A stretch of 64,000 bases of DNA from Heterotrichella gracilis (Eukaryota > Sar > Xanthophyceae > Tribonematales > Xanthonemataceae): contig JAULBX010001447.1 of assembly GCA_032358255.1 (NCBI GenBank), forward strand, positions 90,253 through 154,252, given 5' to 3'. The position numbers were made by a program, and so were the translations under genes. Position 1 is the first letter of the stretch, and each line of letters begins with the position of its first letter. Positions 1-11,164 of this stretch are shown one piece after another. The notes below the pieces were generated by a model that was not told where the DNA came from, ran no database searches, and saw nothing but the letters and a program-made list of their open reading frames with translations.

Positions 1-98
1 ACGGAGGCCATGATGCAGCTCCATTAGATGAGATGGCACAGATCCTTATTTGTGTGTTCACCTCCTTATCTTCTAACTCCCTGGCCTGCCCCCTGCAG

Positions 99-494
99 AT
101 CACCCGGCTGCTGGTTGTGGGCAGGGACTGTGTGCAGCAGGCAAAGGACAAGGTGAGCAACATGTGCAGCAGTGGCAGGGGGGGTACACAGGGTTTTGTA
201 CCACCTTGGCCTTCACAAAGTGTGCACCTCCATGATCCTTGCCACGACAGAAGTGCTTCTTTGGCTCCTGCGCATGGGCCATTACTCCCCCTGACACCTA
301 CTTAGCCCCCACGCAACATGAGGACTTCTTGGTGACGCATTCCTATTATAGGATCTGGCATGATGAGGCAGTGAATAGACACTAAGTGCTGCTTCCCCTG
401 CCCTGTGCAGTTCCTTGTGCAGCGCAGCCACGTGATACAGCAAGAGGAGCAGGCGGCACGGCAGCAGGGGGAGCCGCATGTGCCATACACATGA
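99..494 (+). CDS. Last two exons of an unidentified gene (5' part outside window)
   Basis: Two exons read in one phase. Exon 99-152 follows a pyrimidine-rich acceptor ending CCCTGCAG and stops at a consensus GTGAGC donor. Exon 411-494 follows ACCEPTOR CCCTGTGCAG and ends in TGA at 492-494. Together they code 45 residues plus stop, rich in Gln, Arg and Glu (core VVGRDCVQQAKDK, then QQEEQAARQQG), which looks like the end of a charged, probably helical C-terminus. I do not recognise the family. The gene is convergent with the SAMHD1-like gene on the other strand. A TGTAA at 1169-1173 could be its poly(A) signal, which would give a ~675 nt 3' UTR. The evidence is two good splice junctions and an open phase, with no homology. 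Confidence 0.5.
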
Positions 495-1295
495 CCATGA
501 CACTGGCGTACGGCAACCGGCGAACGCCAGGCTAGACTAGCTGGGCCCAGCATCTAGTTTAAGAAAGGAAGAAAGGGAGGATTGGATGACGCGAGCCGGG
601 GTTGGGGGCACAAGCATAGGGCCTGGCCTAAATTTAGGCTCGTAGCATGCTGCCAGCCTAGAGCACAGCAGGGCGCCATGTAGAGGTTTAACTTAGGGTT
701 ACATTGAAAAGCATTTTAAGGCGGCCATTTGGCTGCTACTGCGGGAAACATGCACTGCAGGTCATAGGTACATGCTGTTAGCACACATTCCACCTGATTA
801 CCTACAATTGGCTGTTGCAAAAATAAATTGGTCAACTACAGACTGAGTGAACTGCAGGCATGCCGTGGCAGCGGGATGTGGGTCATCTAAATTTTGACTT
901 TTGATCCCCGCATTGTCATGCCAGAGCCTGGACAGAAGGTGCTGCAAGCATGTCCACGTTGCAGCTAAACCCTGCAGCCACATGTCTTCTGAACATTTTC
1001 ATTGATGCACTCACATATTGCATATTAATATTGGGCGCAGCGCTGCACATACCGCTTGGGTGACCCGCAATACCAACACAAGTTTGCAAATAAATACATG
1101 GGCTCACTGAGTCAGTCTCAACAATGGTACGCCAGCTGTCTGCCTGCTGAATGAACAGAGAAAATTGCTGTAAACGATAAAAAAAGACAATTTATCGGTT
1201 GCGTAGAAGTCAGGCTGCTAAAAACTGGGGCAGGGGAAAAAATCTAGAGCAATCTGGTAGATTCTGTCAAAAGATGTGCCGCGTGGCTATCATGA
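495..1295. other. Convergent intergenic / 3' UTR region
   Basis: No coding signal is seen. The stretch lies between two convergent stops (494 on +, 1296 on minus). TGTAA occurs on + at 1169-1173 and on minus at 699-703 (TTACA on +). If both are used, each transcript would reach well into the other's 3' region and the two mRNAs would overlap by roughly 470 nt. This is an inference from the motif, which is the usual poly(A) signal in chlorophycean algae. Confidence 0.4.
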
Positions 1296-4200
1296 TCATT
1301 GTGGCTCCGGGCGGTGAATGGAGGCGGGGGCAATACCCATTCCTGTTGCCCATCGGCGCACTGCGGCGTGCACCGCCGGCTCCTGCTCGGGCTGTCGCGC
1401 AAAAACTCTTAGGGTCTTCACCTGCAAGGGGGGCATGGAGGGTAGGAAGTCAGGACCATAATGTGCAAAGTTGCAGCTACGTATGTACCTTGCCAACGAA
1501 TCGTATGGAAGTTAACCCCCAAACCAGACCAGCGCGTTATATGGATGTGGTTATTGATAAACCGACTTGTACACTTTATATGCATGGGCATCTACACTTT
1601 AATGCTCCCATGGGTGTGGTTGTTGATGCATGACCATGAAAACAGTGCTACTATGCTTGTCAAGCCATGGCAGGATAGATTTGGTTGGCGTGGCTCAATA
1701 TAGCTGTCTGCTGATCTGGCTGCAAAACAAACTATGCATGTCACGTGCGTACCCTGAAGTTATCCGGCAGGAACGGCGGATGGTCCCACGGGGGCAGCTG
1801 CGCACAGGTCACTGCCTCCCCTTCGCCCTTGTAGAAGTGGATGTGGTCAAAGGGGTTCTTGTCCTGTGGAACACACATCCCATATGGATTGCATTGCCTT
1901 TAAATGCATTGCACATGATGGCCCCATGCATTGCACATGATGGCCCCTCGTATGGACTCTTAAGTTGTTAACAGAACCCAAGAAGATGCAAGCCCCAACA
2001 CAGCTCAGTACTGTTTTTTGCACGGCGTGGTGCGCGTGGCGGGCGATTGACTGGTGACTGGTCAAAGTCACCAGTCAAATTAACGAGCATCCTATTGGGC
2101 TGGTAATGGTACTGGCCTGGAACTCATATTGACCATCTGTTTCACATGGATACAAAAACTAAATAGAAAGGCATCCCCAGCCGTCATCGGCTTATTGCCT
2201 GTTCACATAGACGCAAATGTATGCATGGGCCTGGCGCTCACCTTGAGCCCAAAGTCCAGCTTGCTTTCCGTGACGATGCTGTCATCTGCAACCAGCCCCG
2301 AGCTCCCTGCATAGCGGCTGCTGGCAAGGTCCGAGGCACTGGGCAGGCGGAAGTGGCAGCTGCAATACACCCACATCATATCAAATGCCATTTCTGTACC
2401 TGTATTTTATATCTACTCAGCAAAGTAATGGCAATATGGATAAGAACTTCATCGGCTGCGTAAGTGGAGTGCTCTTCCCTCAAAGCATGTGACGACAACT
2501 GCTGTCCTGCCTCCCATTTCAGCAAGGCATGATCATGGACAAAGTGCGACTATAAATGGCCCTTGCTCAAATCCAGGATACAGGGGTGAGGGGTGAGCAG
2601 GCACTCTTTACGAGCAGAGGCAAGCAACCACGTGCGCACCACGCCACGCAGCCCAATGTTTGCACCTGTCTGTCAGTTATGCTGGGAGCTTGACCTCAGC
2701 TGCTGTGCCATAGGGCCTGCCTTGGTACACCCTGAATTTAAAGCCTACACCCTCAACCACAACCTACCTTTCTGTCAGCTGCGCTGGCAGCTTCACCTCA
2801 GCCGCTGTGACAAAGAGCCTGCCACGGTACACCTTACACAAAAACAATAATCCCTAAACTATAACCTACCTGTCTGTCAGCTGCGCTGGCAGCTTCACCT
2901 CGGCCGCTGTGACATAGGGACTGCCGTGGTACACCCGAAACCCTACACCCTACACCTGAACCCTAATCCCTAAACTATAACCTACCTGTCTGTCAGCTGC
3001 GCTGGCAGCTTCACCTCAGCTGCCGTGACATAGGGCCTGCCATTGTGCACCCGCTCAAGCACCCGCCTGGCCTGTTCAAGGCATGGCTCTGTGCTCTCCG
3101 AGATGGCAGTCAGGATGGAGTCGTCCAGGCGCAGGAATTCCTGCGGGTCGCTAATTTGCTGTGTGATGTCAAAGCGGTCCTCTACCCTGGCCATCATCAG
3201 CGCGTCCTTCACCATCTCATCCATGGCGCACACCTCCCTGCATGACGTAATAACATAATAACGTTAGTTTAAACTAATTTATTGAACATTATTACGTTAT
3301 TATTAATTAGATTATGACGATAAAATGACCGCTGGAGTGTTTCCGTTCCATAGGCAACTCCCGGGCGGAGCAGTTCCCGAGTTGCGCTTTGCACTGGATC
3401 AACCTGAAGGCATGACCAGGTTGCAGGCATGGAGAGGCTACTGGGCATGGCAACAAAAGCATGGGTGGATGATGTGTGCCTGTTGGCTGCTGCCTCACCT
3501 GCACTGATACACGTATTGGTACATCTCGCATCGCGTCAAGAAGAAGCGCCACACCTCGGATTTGAGCTCCACGGGGAAGCTGATCTTGCCATCAACAACC
3601 TGCCGAACGGAGGGGATTTAGGGTTTAGGGTCGACGCAACTGTGGGTATGCTCCAGCATGCCCAGGGCACTGAACAGTGGCATGGGAGCACAAGAAGCAA
3701 TCAGGGTATAGGTTGGCATGGGACCAAAACAACCGCTTGAATCGCAGCCCAATCCCTACTTGAGGTGCAGCAACAGACTAGGGGGGTCAAGCCCCACATC
3801 AGCCCGGCACGGTGCAAGGCTTCGTGTGGCGCAAAGCAAACATGGCAGGGTGTGAGGCCACAAGTGATCTGTAAGGTGCAGCGCTGTGCCGCAGAGTGTT
3901 GCTGGCATGTAGCATACCTTTGCCCCTTTAAGGAGTGCTGTCAGGTTGCACGGCAGCCTGTGGTCGCTGGGGTGGGTGTGGAGCCAGTCACGCTCAATGT
4001 AATCAAAGCGGTCCACGTCTATCCCGCTGCTGTGGTTGGCTACAATGTCAAACATCCACCCACACTGCGAATCTGCAGGAGGGGCGCCCTCAATGAGCGC
4101 TTTGATGGTGCGCACCTCGGCCTGGCCCAGGTCCAGTGCAGCTTCATCCACCACGCAGTCCACCAGCTGCATGGACATGGCCTCGTGCGTCCTGAAGCAG

Positions 4201-5358
4201 AAAAAACAGCATGAAAACTCTCATGAGGGGTTTTGATGAGGGGTTTTGATACTGCAACCGTGTGCAGAGAGTGGTTGTATAGCCCTGCACACACAGGGAC
4301 GATGGCGGATCGAAGAACATCTAGAGCCATATGGGCACAGCGGCAGCAGTTGCTGGGGTCTTCCACGTTCACGCGTGGCAGCAACAACTCCCGTAGCTAG
4401 CAGCACCTCACAAGCCCTGGGCTGGCCTGACCTAGTGGAGACAGTGGTTGCAATATGCCCCTGGTTGGAAGGCCCGGAATGTCACTTAATGGCATGTTTT
4501 GTGCCTTCTAGCACGCAGATGCGCAACAGCATCACTCACCAGGTTGTGCCCGGCTCCACCCTCTTCATGGTGGCCTCGAAAAGGTGGCTGAACGGCCCGT
4601 GGCCCAGATCGTGCGTCAACCCTACACAGCACCGTTCGGTGTGAGCATCATTCAACAAAACAAGTACCATACAGAACCATATGCAGGGGATGCAGCCAGA
4701 AATCAAGGTACGGTCCACACCAAATGAGGCTGCTGACCACAGGCAAACAGGCTACTCAGGCAGGGCGCACCAGCCAGCTCCACCAGGACCGCGTTGGGTT
4801 TCTCCCCTCGCTGCAGGTTGGTGGAGAGGTGTTTCACAAAGCTGCCAGCAAGGTGGGCTACCCCTTTGCTGTGTTGGTGGCGGTTGTGGTGCGCTGTATG
4901 GAAGCTAGGTGTGAGGGAGCAAGTCCCCAGCTGCCGCAGCCTGCCCAGGCGCTGGAAGGGCCTGGTGTTCACTGCAGCAAAGCAGGAGAGCTTGTCAACC
5001 CTTTCCATGGCACACAAGGTTGGACCAAACCAGATCATGCACAGTGCACCTTGTTGGCCCACTGCACTGCAGAGTACAGCACCAACAACCTACCAGCTTT
5101 CCACGCCATGTCCGACAATTGTAGGCTGTTATGTACAAGGTCAGAGCGACCAGTACTGCTGGGATAGGAGGTGTCCAAAAGAGGCACAGGCGTGGACTCC
5201 GGTTCTGTATACTGCGTCTGTGCCAGCTGGAGGTCTTCATCATCAGAGCTGCACTGCCCATCAAGCCAAGCACCGTCACTGGGCTCAAGGCGTCGCCTTT
5301 TACTCGGCTCAGGGGTACTCAAGTCCTCCTCGTGGAACGTAAGCTTCGCTTTCGACAT
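1296..5358 (-). CDS. SAMHD1: SAMHD1-like HD-domain dNTP triphosphohydrolase, 9 exons, 509 aa
   Basis: Exons (minus, 5' to 3'): 5094-5358, 4771-4971, 4540-4621, 3918-4191, 3499-3599, 2986-3237, 2242-2359, 1753-1863, 1296-1421. All introns are GT-AG and all phases agree. The family cleaves dNTPs to deoxynucleoside plus triphosphate and limits dNTP pools. The visible core follows the family order: NTRPFQRLGRLRQLG, then HHNRHQHS (metal His ~117), GLTHDLGHGPFSH (HD ~159-160), THEAMSMQLV, and GIDVDRFDYIERD (metal Asp ~243). The C-terminal DFGLKDKNPFDHIHFY and the final basic helix also match. There is no SAM domain: the ~65 residues before the core are charged (SKRRR near residue 20) and could hold a nuclear signal. 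The ATG at 5358 is the first in phase. Intron 6 carries decayed copies of the exon 6 end. Confidence 0.92.
2666..3053 (-). repeat. Tandem copies of the exon 6 3' end and splice donor of the SAMHD1-like gene
   Basis: The last ~67 nt of exon 6 with its donor (functional copy 2986-3053) recurs at 2870-2936, 2768-2833 and 2666-2732, at spacings of 116, 102 and 102. The copies keep the CTGTCAG core and, in the nearer two, the downstream GTAGGTT donor. They have diverged by substitutions, the farthest most. Telomere-like CCCTAAAC patches lie between copies. Confidence 0.85.
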
Positions 5359-6880
5359 CTCGCCCAGAGTGAAGGCCTGTCACTTCCTTGCGGGGGGCCG
5401 AGACGATAGCGTTGGGATGGTGTTGCACAGCCCAGCGCATACCGTCTGTGGGTGGCCACTCGTATGTATGCACCGGGTGGAGCGCAAATAAGACCAACAC
5501 CGCAATAAGAAGCTGTTTCGTGAAACTAGCAGCTGCTGACAGAAAGAGAGCTTGTAGCGGCAGCCGACGCTTCACTGGATCGCAACGTGTGTACCCAAGA
5601 TCTGAGGAATAATACTTAGCAGCTCTTCCAGCTTGGCTATGGAAGTTTGTTTCCGCGCGTGCGCAACGTACAGAGACCAGCCCTCACAGGGAACTACTGT
5701 CGAGCCTCCCACTGCGAGGGGGGTGGCAAGCTCTCGAGGGGGAACTATGGAGGTGGTCGCAGACAAGCTGGGAATGTGCTCAGCAGATTCAACTGGGCAC
5801 TAGGCCATTACCTCGGTATGCGCAGGGCACAAAAGTGCTCAATTGCAAAAGTGGTAAAGCTCTGGGGTAGTTGGAGGCTGGAGTGTCGAATGCATGCATG
5901 CGGAGAATGCATGCATGTGCCAAATGCACCATCATGTCACTGTTGGAGCAACCCTGACGGTGCCGCTTGTAAGATGAACCTCTGTCCCACAGCAATCAAA
6001 CCCGAAATCCTTCAACAACCTTGGCAAGCAAGCCTCAACAGTTGGCGTCGTAGAATAAGTGCCAAATATGGCCACAGAATGTTTTTCATACGAGGACCAG
6101 GAAGCCGGTGGCGTGTGTCTGTAGGCAAGAATATATTGCCGGCTGCTGTAGTAAGCAAGGCCTGGTACTTGGTAGGGAGGGTGGCAAGTCCTTTGAAATA
6201 CTGTCACAAACGCAGCTGGGCAACTAGAGGCTGCCTACGTTGCCCCAGTGGGCAACAGCCTTCTCTTGCAGACAGTACTGTAAAATGCATAGCCAACACA
6301 AAGGTGCAGCTGTTTTTCACACGGTCAGCAAATCATGTGTGGCCTGTATGCACTCTGAGAGCACATCCCTTCCAAGCAAACTCTTGCAGTCAAGTATTGA
6401 GGCCCAGGTCACCGCCAAAGCCACCAACTGCACTGCTCTGTGTAGGGGTGTGGGTTGTAGAATTTCAGGGCTGGGGTTGAGGGTTTAAGCATGTATCCTC
6501 ACTCTCAACGTTTACGCACATCAACCACCTGTGACGGCATCGGTTGGGTTTGGCTGAGCACTACCATCACGACCACCAACACCAGCAACAGCACCAGCAG
6601 CAACACCACCGGCACCTGCTTATGGGTGCAACCTGAGGGGGTATGCAGGTATATGTACTGCCAGGCAACTGGGTGCAGAGCACAGTGACAGCGGTCAACC
6701 ATGGTGCAGTGAGGCCACACCTCAGCTCATGACCATCCATTGCAGAATTGCCAGTGGGCACGGAAACTCGTCCATTTGCATTGTCGAGGGCAAAGGACCA
6801 ATACCAGCTGAATCAACGCAGGTGGAAGGGTGTAAACTCCAGGCTCCTCAGCTCCTTCAAGTTTGAAGGGAAAAGCTGCT
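5359..6880. other. Intergenic, upstream of two divergent genes
   Basis: No gene is supported here. The stretch holds the presumed promoter of the SAMHD1-like gene, with no clear TATA box. It also has a small GCATGC-rich patch near 5890-5920 and a CAC/CAG-rich trinucleotide stretch at about 6565-6620. A long open frame at 5647-6480 on + lacks any recognisable protein character. Confidence 0.4.
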
Positions 6881-7165
6881 GCCAACTGGCACTCTAGAGT
6901 TCGCGCGCTTTTTTGCCAACTGGCACTGGCCAGGTTTGCAAGTTTGCAAGTTTGCAAAGTATTTTGCCAACTGGCACTGGCCAGGTGGCAGCTTTTCAAA
7001 CCGAGCTGCTGCAGCACAGGAAGGCTCTCGCCTGCTGATGGGTGTGCCAGAGTCGAGTGCTTTCAGAGGTTTGCCCAGTGCTGTGAACGCCTGGTTTGAA
7101 GGATATATAACCCCCAGATGTATCCATTTGCAGTTACTACCTTCACTCGCCACCTGCTGGTTACA
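6881..7165 (+). promoter_or_regulatory. Promoter of the first cysteine/proline-rich gene
   Basis: A TATA box (TATATAA, 7104-7110) lies ~25 nt before a pyrimidine-rich start region GCAGTTACTACC that is repeated in the paralogue's promoter. Upstream, GCCAACTGGCACT, with GCCA/TGGC dyad symmetry, occurs three times at 6881-6893, 6915-6927 and 6966-6978. TTTGCAAG is repeated in tandem between the last two. The block TGTGCCAGAGTCGAG is shared with the paralogue. The dyads are candidate activator sites for co-regulation of the pair. A 5' UTR intron probably runs from 7298 to 7700 (CAG|GTAGGTGG to TGTGCAG). Confidence 0.7.
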
Positions 7166-7819
7166 TCTCCTGACCTTCGCCCTCCTTCAGCCTTGGCCAC
7201 TATCTTGCGCCGTTGATCTAGCTTCGCTGTTGCACGGTTCGGTTTATCAATAAGGCGCAATTTTTTTTAGAAAACCCAACGACACCTGCGAACCCAGGTA
7301 GGTGGGTACTGACTCTGCTTAGACCTCACATATAGTTGTCAAGGGTGCCTAGGTGCACACCACATTCACAGGCCGTCCTTGCAAGTTTCTGACACTATTT
7401 TCGTATTAAGTACGATTTGAGACCGGTTACGTCTATAACATTAGTGGGTTGACTATCAAATGCGCTGTTCTGGCACAACTAGCACAACTTGTCCTATATG
7501 ACGTTTGCATGCATGCATGCTTGTGCACAGCGCTTATCGCAAGCGCCGACTACAGTACAACGAACCGCACAAAGCATTATACGTATGGTCAGCCATAGGT
7601 CTCATAATATTTTCCTCTTGTCAGCTCGAGTTTTGTGCAGGGCTAAACCCACTGTATTTGCACACAAAAAGCAGTGACTGACACCCACGCTGATGTGCAG
7701 GCTTGACGAAGTTCCTCTCACCTGTCCAGCCCATCCTGTTGAACAGGTTTGACAAGAAGAGGTTTTCAACGTCTAGTATATTCCTTGCACGGCTGCTGGG
7801 ACGCTGCTCTACCTTCAGG

Positions 7820-8806
7820 ATGGCGCGCCTCAATGGCCTCCTAGCTGTGTTCCTCCTCGTCCTAGCCACAGGTGGGTTCAACCTCTTTGCTTTGATTATC
7901 AGTGTGCCATTGCAAGACAGCAAGCGTATGAATATTGGTGGTAGTAATTTAGCCATTTGGCACACACTACTGGCTAATTTTATCTTGCGCCGGAACCCTG
8001 TGAACATGCGTGGGTGACGTTTCTCAGGGTTTAGGGTTTCTCTCGAATTCTCCACCACTACCACAGTTCACAACACCATTTACCTCAGTTCCATGACAAT
8101 CAAGGCATACATGACATTGCATGGAACCACCTGCTTACTGCTAGTACTGACCTCGCTCTCATCCTGTGCAGGTGTCTCCGCCGCTATAATCCAGCCCCGG
8201 GCTTGCCCCCTAAGCCCCTGCAACAAGGTCCTGTCAGGCGGAGTGCTCCTGCCCATTGCCTGCCCAGCCACCGCCAAGCTGTGCTTCACTCAGGATGGCA
8301 CCGAGCTGTTTCCGATTCCCTGCCCAACACCCAAGCCCCCAAGCCCACCTCCCATGTGCAAGCAGTGCCACGGCACCAGCTGCGAGTTCTTTGACATGGT
8401 GCCCTGCCCTCCACCATCCCCACCCAAGCCACCTCCAAAGCCCAAGTCCCCACCACCAGCCCCGCTGTGCAAGGTGTGCCACGGAACCAGCTGCGAGTTT
8501 TCCACCATGGAGCCCTGCCCTCCACCATCGCCACCATCGCCACCTCCAAAACCCAAGTCACCACCTCCAGCGCCGCTGTGCAAGCAGTGCCACGGCACCA
8601 GCTGCGAGTTCTTTGATATGGTGCCCTGCCCTCCACCATCCCCACCCAAGCCACCTCCAAAGCCCAAGTCCCCACCACCAGCGCCACTTTGCAAGGTGTG
8701 CCACGGCACCAGCTGCGAGTTTTCCACCATGGAGCCCTGCAAGCCACCACCACCACGCAAGTCCCCACCACCACGCAAGTCGCCGCCCCCAGCAACCAGG
8801 GGCTGA
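7820..8806 (+). CDS. Secreted cysteine/proline-rich protein with four CxxCHGTSC modules (paralogue 1), 228 aa
   Basis: Exons 7820-7871 and 8172-8806; the intron is GT-AG in phase 1. Exon 1 codes a signal peptide (MARLNGLLAVFLLVLATG). The mature N-terminus has a Cys-rich head (ACPLSPCNKV ... LCFTQDGTEL). Four modules of pattern C-x2-C-H-G-T-S-C-E-F-x2-M-x-P-C follow, alternating CKQC...FFDMVPC and CKVC...STMEPC, joined by PPPSPPKPPPKPKSPPPAP-like spacers. The spacers resemble extensin/pherophorin proline-rich stretches that are normally hydroxylated and glycosylated, so an extracellular matrix or wall role is inferred. The cysteine module itself is not one I can name. The second gene 3 kb downstream is a clear tandem duplicate with the same exon structure. 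A TGTAA at 9399-9403 could end the transcript. Confidence 0.85.
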
Positions 8807-10328
8807 TGGTCCAGGCGGGCCCTGGCAGTGATCATCGATTTTGATTTGTTGAACCCAGTGTGCTTGTACGCCACAGGCTACCAATTGAACCTTATCAGAA
8901 CAATTTACACCGTGATTCATGTGAGAGTGATTCTAACATTTAGGTTGGCTCCATCCTGAATGCCACAATGACGTTACTAGATGCATAACTGCATTATTCA
9001 AGCTCAGTACATTTTGATTGCATCACCATGTGCGCAACATGGCAGTTACAAGGTTAGGTTATTACATATGGTCTCTGACTGTGTAGTATAGACCCCTTTC
9101 AGTACAAAGTATAGGCATACGCAATCATCATTCCTAGCGATCACTTGACATTGCCTACATTCAGGCCTTTAGAATATATCACAACCATATAAACCATATG
9201 AACATTCATCATGTAGCAACTTTCAAAGTCCAAGGACCTACCCGTCACAACACAATGGTGTGGCAACACTGTCTTATCATCTTGTGTAGGCTACTTTTGG
9301 CAACATCATGGTTATGCTTCACCTTTTCACATTGAACTCAATAAGCATCAATCAGCCTGTCCAGTTGCCGGGTCACCTTTGGGCCAGCCATACAACTTGT
9401 AAAGGTTACATCCTGATCATTAGCACACTAGCAATATCTGTGACCCACCCTAGTAGAATTGAATCTAGAACCAGAGTTGGACCATTTAGATCGGCGGCTG
9501 ACGATCATTGCAGTGCGTTTCAGTAACAAGCAGTTAACTTCAGCCATGTCAACGCCATACGATATGAATTCAGTCATTTGTCACATGGTGTAAGTAATTC
9601 AGAAAAACCGATGGCGGCCAGCAATCCGTGAGCAGTCTCATGATCATTCCATCATGATGCCTGCATGCGCATGCAGATTGGAAGTATATGCTGTGCGCAC
9701 CGCTCAGCGGGTTGAACAGTTGGACCCCGGTACTTTAGTACTCAACAGTTGGACCCGGGGCCCGGTATACTGGTGGTTGTTGCAGAGCTTGAGCATCCAT
9801 ACATAAGCGTCACACCCAATGAATTATCTGTGCCACGGTATAAAGTTTGGCGTGACTGAGTAGACCCCTCCCCACTCCACCCTCCAGGACTGTTGTAGTA
9901 CGGTTCGACAAAGTCAGTTTTTTGCCATGATCCTAAGGGTGTGTATGTGGTATGGCCCAATGGGTTTCTGCCAGGATTGTGGGTTTTATACCACTTCAAT
10001 AGTACCAGCAGCTCACAGCGGCGCAGAGGCTGGTGGTGAGGATCCCTTCCCTAGCCAACCCCTCCCACTCCTGTTTTCCTCAGCAAGATTAGCCCGCCCA
10101 AGTCCGCGTTCCCTCGTGCAGCCATCCTCCCCTGGCGCGTGGTGCTCACCGGCACAGTGGCCTTGATGGCGCAAAATAAGGTGCTGCACAGCCTAGACCC
10201 AGGAGTTGACCTTTCTGCAATGGTGCCTAATAGCCAAGGGGAGTGGCGGGAGAGCCCTTGTGTAGGGTTTTGATCAGGGTTTGGCACAAAATATTGCTGC
10301 TTTTCGAAAAAAGAAATGCATTTACAAG
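8807..10328. other. 3' UTR and intergenic spacer between paralogues
   Basis: AT-richer than the genes, with no coding signal. TGTAA at 9399-9403 is the best candidate poly(A) signal for the upstream gene. ACAGTTGGACCC occurs twice (about 9717 and 9746), the second beside a GGGGCCCGGTA block. Confidence 0.4.
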
Positions 10329-10560
10329 GCCAACTGGCACTGTCCAGCGAGCTGCCACATGCCATCTGGCAGCAAAACCGGGCTGCTGCTGCAGCGGAAG
10401 GCTCTCGCTTGCAGCTGGGTGTGCCAGAGTCGAGGCGTGCCTCCAGAGGTTCATCGCTACAGTGCACACTAATCGTAAGGAGTTGAAAGAGGATATATAA
10501 GACCCAGGTTGTGCCGTTTGCAGTTACTACCTCACTCGCCTCCTTCCTACCGTTGCAAGT
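10329..10560 (+). promoter_or_regulatory. Promoter of the second cysteine/proline-rich gene
   Basis: This is a diverged copy of the upstream paralogue's promoter. TATATAA lies at 10494-10500, followed by the shared GCAGTTACTACCTCACTCGCC-like start region. One GCCAACTGGCACT dyad lies at 10329-10341, with a weaker GCCATCTGGCAGC just after it, compared with three good copies in paralogue 1. The shared TGTGCCAGAGTCGAG block is present. A 5' UTR intron 10676-11090 matches the position of that in paralogue 1: both acceptors read CAG followed by GCTT. Confidence 0.68.
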
Positions 10561-11164
10561 GTCTTACTGCAATAAGCACTCGCCACCTCGCCTGGCGCAC
10601 TTGTTGCTGTGCCGATCAGGTTGCAAACTAGTTGCAGGGTTCAACACTACGACGATATCTCGTAAACAATAATAGGTGAGTACTTTCTAGAGACGTTCAC
10701 GCGTGTGAACTAAGTTGCCTTATGCCTTGGTGCACGGAATGGGTCGCAGTGCAATAGAGCGTCGGAGTACCTAGACTCTCCACCGTTTCTCCCTGCACTT
10801 GGGCAAATAGTGGAACAAAATACGCTCGATTAGACTTTTCGTTGTTCGCAGCACACTTGTCGCAGTCTTGCTGTTCGCTTATGACGGTTGAATGCATATG
10901 CCTAGCACTTTCGGAGTAACTGCAGTAAGGAACCGCTCAAAGCCACTTTTTGACCTATAACTATCTCGATACTACTTTATATCTGGAGACATAATTTAGA
11001 AGGTCAAGTTTGTGTAGTGCAGGGCGGTATTCGTTGCAGTGGGCCCATGTAATCAACACACCATCCACTGACTCACACTCCCACTTGCAGGCTTCAGTTC
11101 CCCCTGCTCTCGATAAGTAAGCTCGAGCCACTCCTTGCTGTTAGGCATTGGTTCTTCAGCAGAC

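Noticed and set aside
3241-3310. AT-rich inverted repeat in intron 5 of the SAMHD1-like gene as a mobile element
   Set aside because: Only short palindromic segments (TTAGTTTAAACTAA and TTATTACG echoes) without terminal repeats or target duplication that I can see.
5309-5575. Hydrophobic 88-codon frame upstream of the SAMHD1-like start
   Set aside because: It begins with GTG, not ATG, and overlaps the first exon of the SAMHD1-like gene in another frame; no evidence for a leader peptide gene.
5647-6480. 277-codon open frame on the + strand
   Set aside because: No ATG-proximal signals, no domain character, ordinary composition, and neighbours on all sides non-coding; judged chance openness.
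8290-8874. Gly/Val/Trp-rich minus-strand frames opposite both module arrays
   Set aside because: Antisense reading of CCA/CCN repeats, with no start context or splice sites; a usual artefact of proline-coding DNA.
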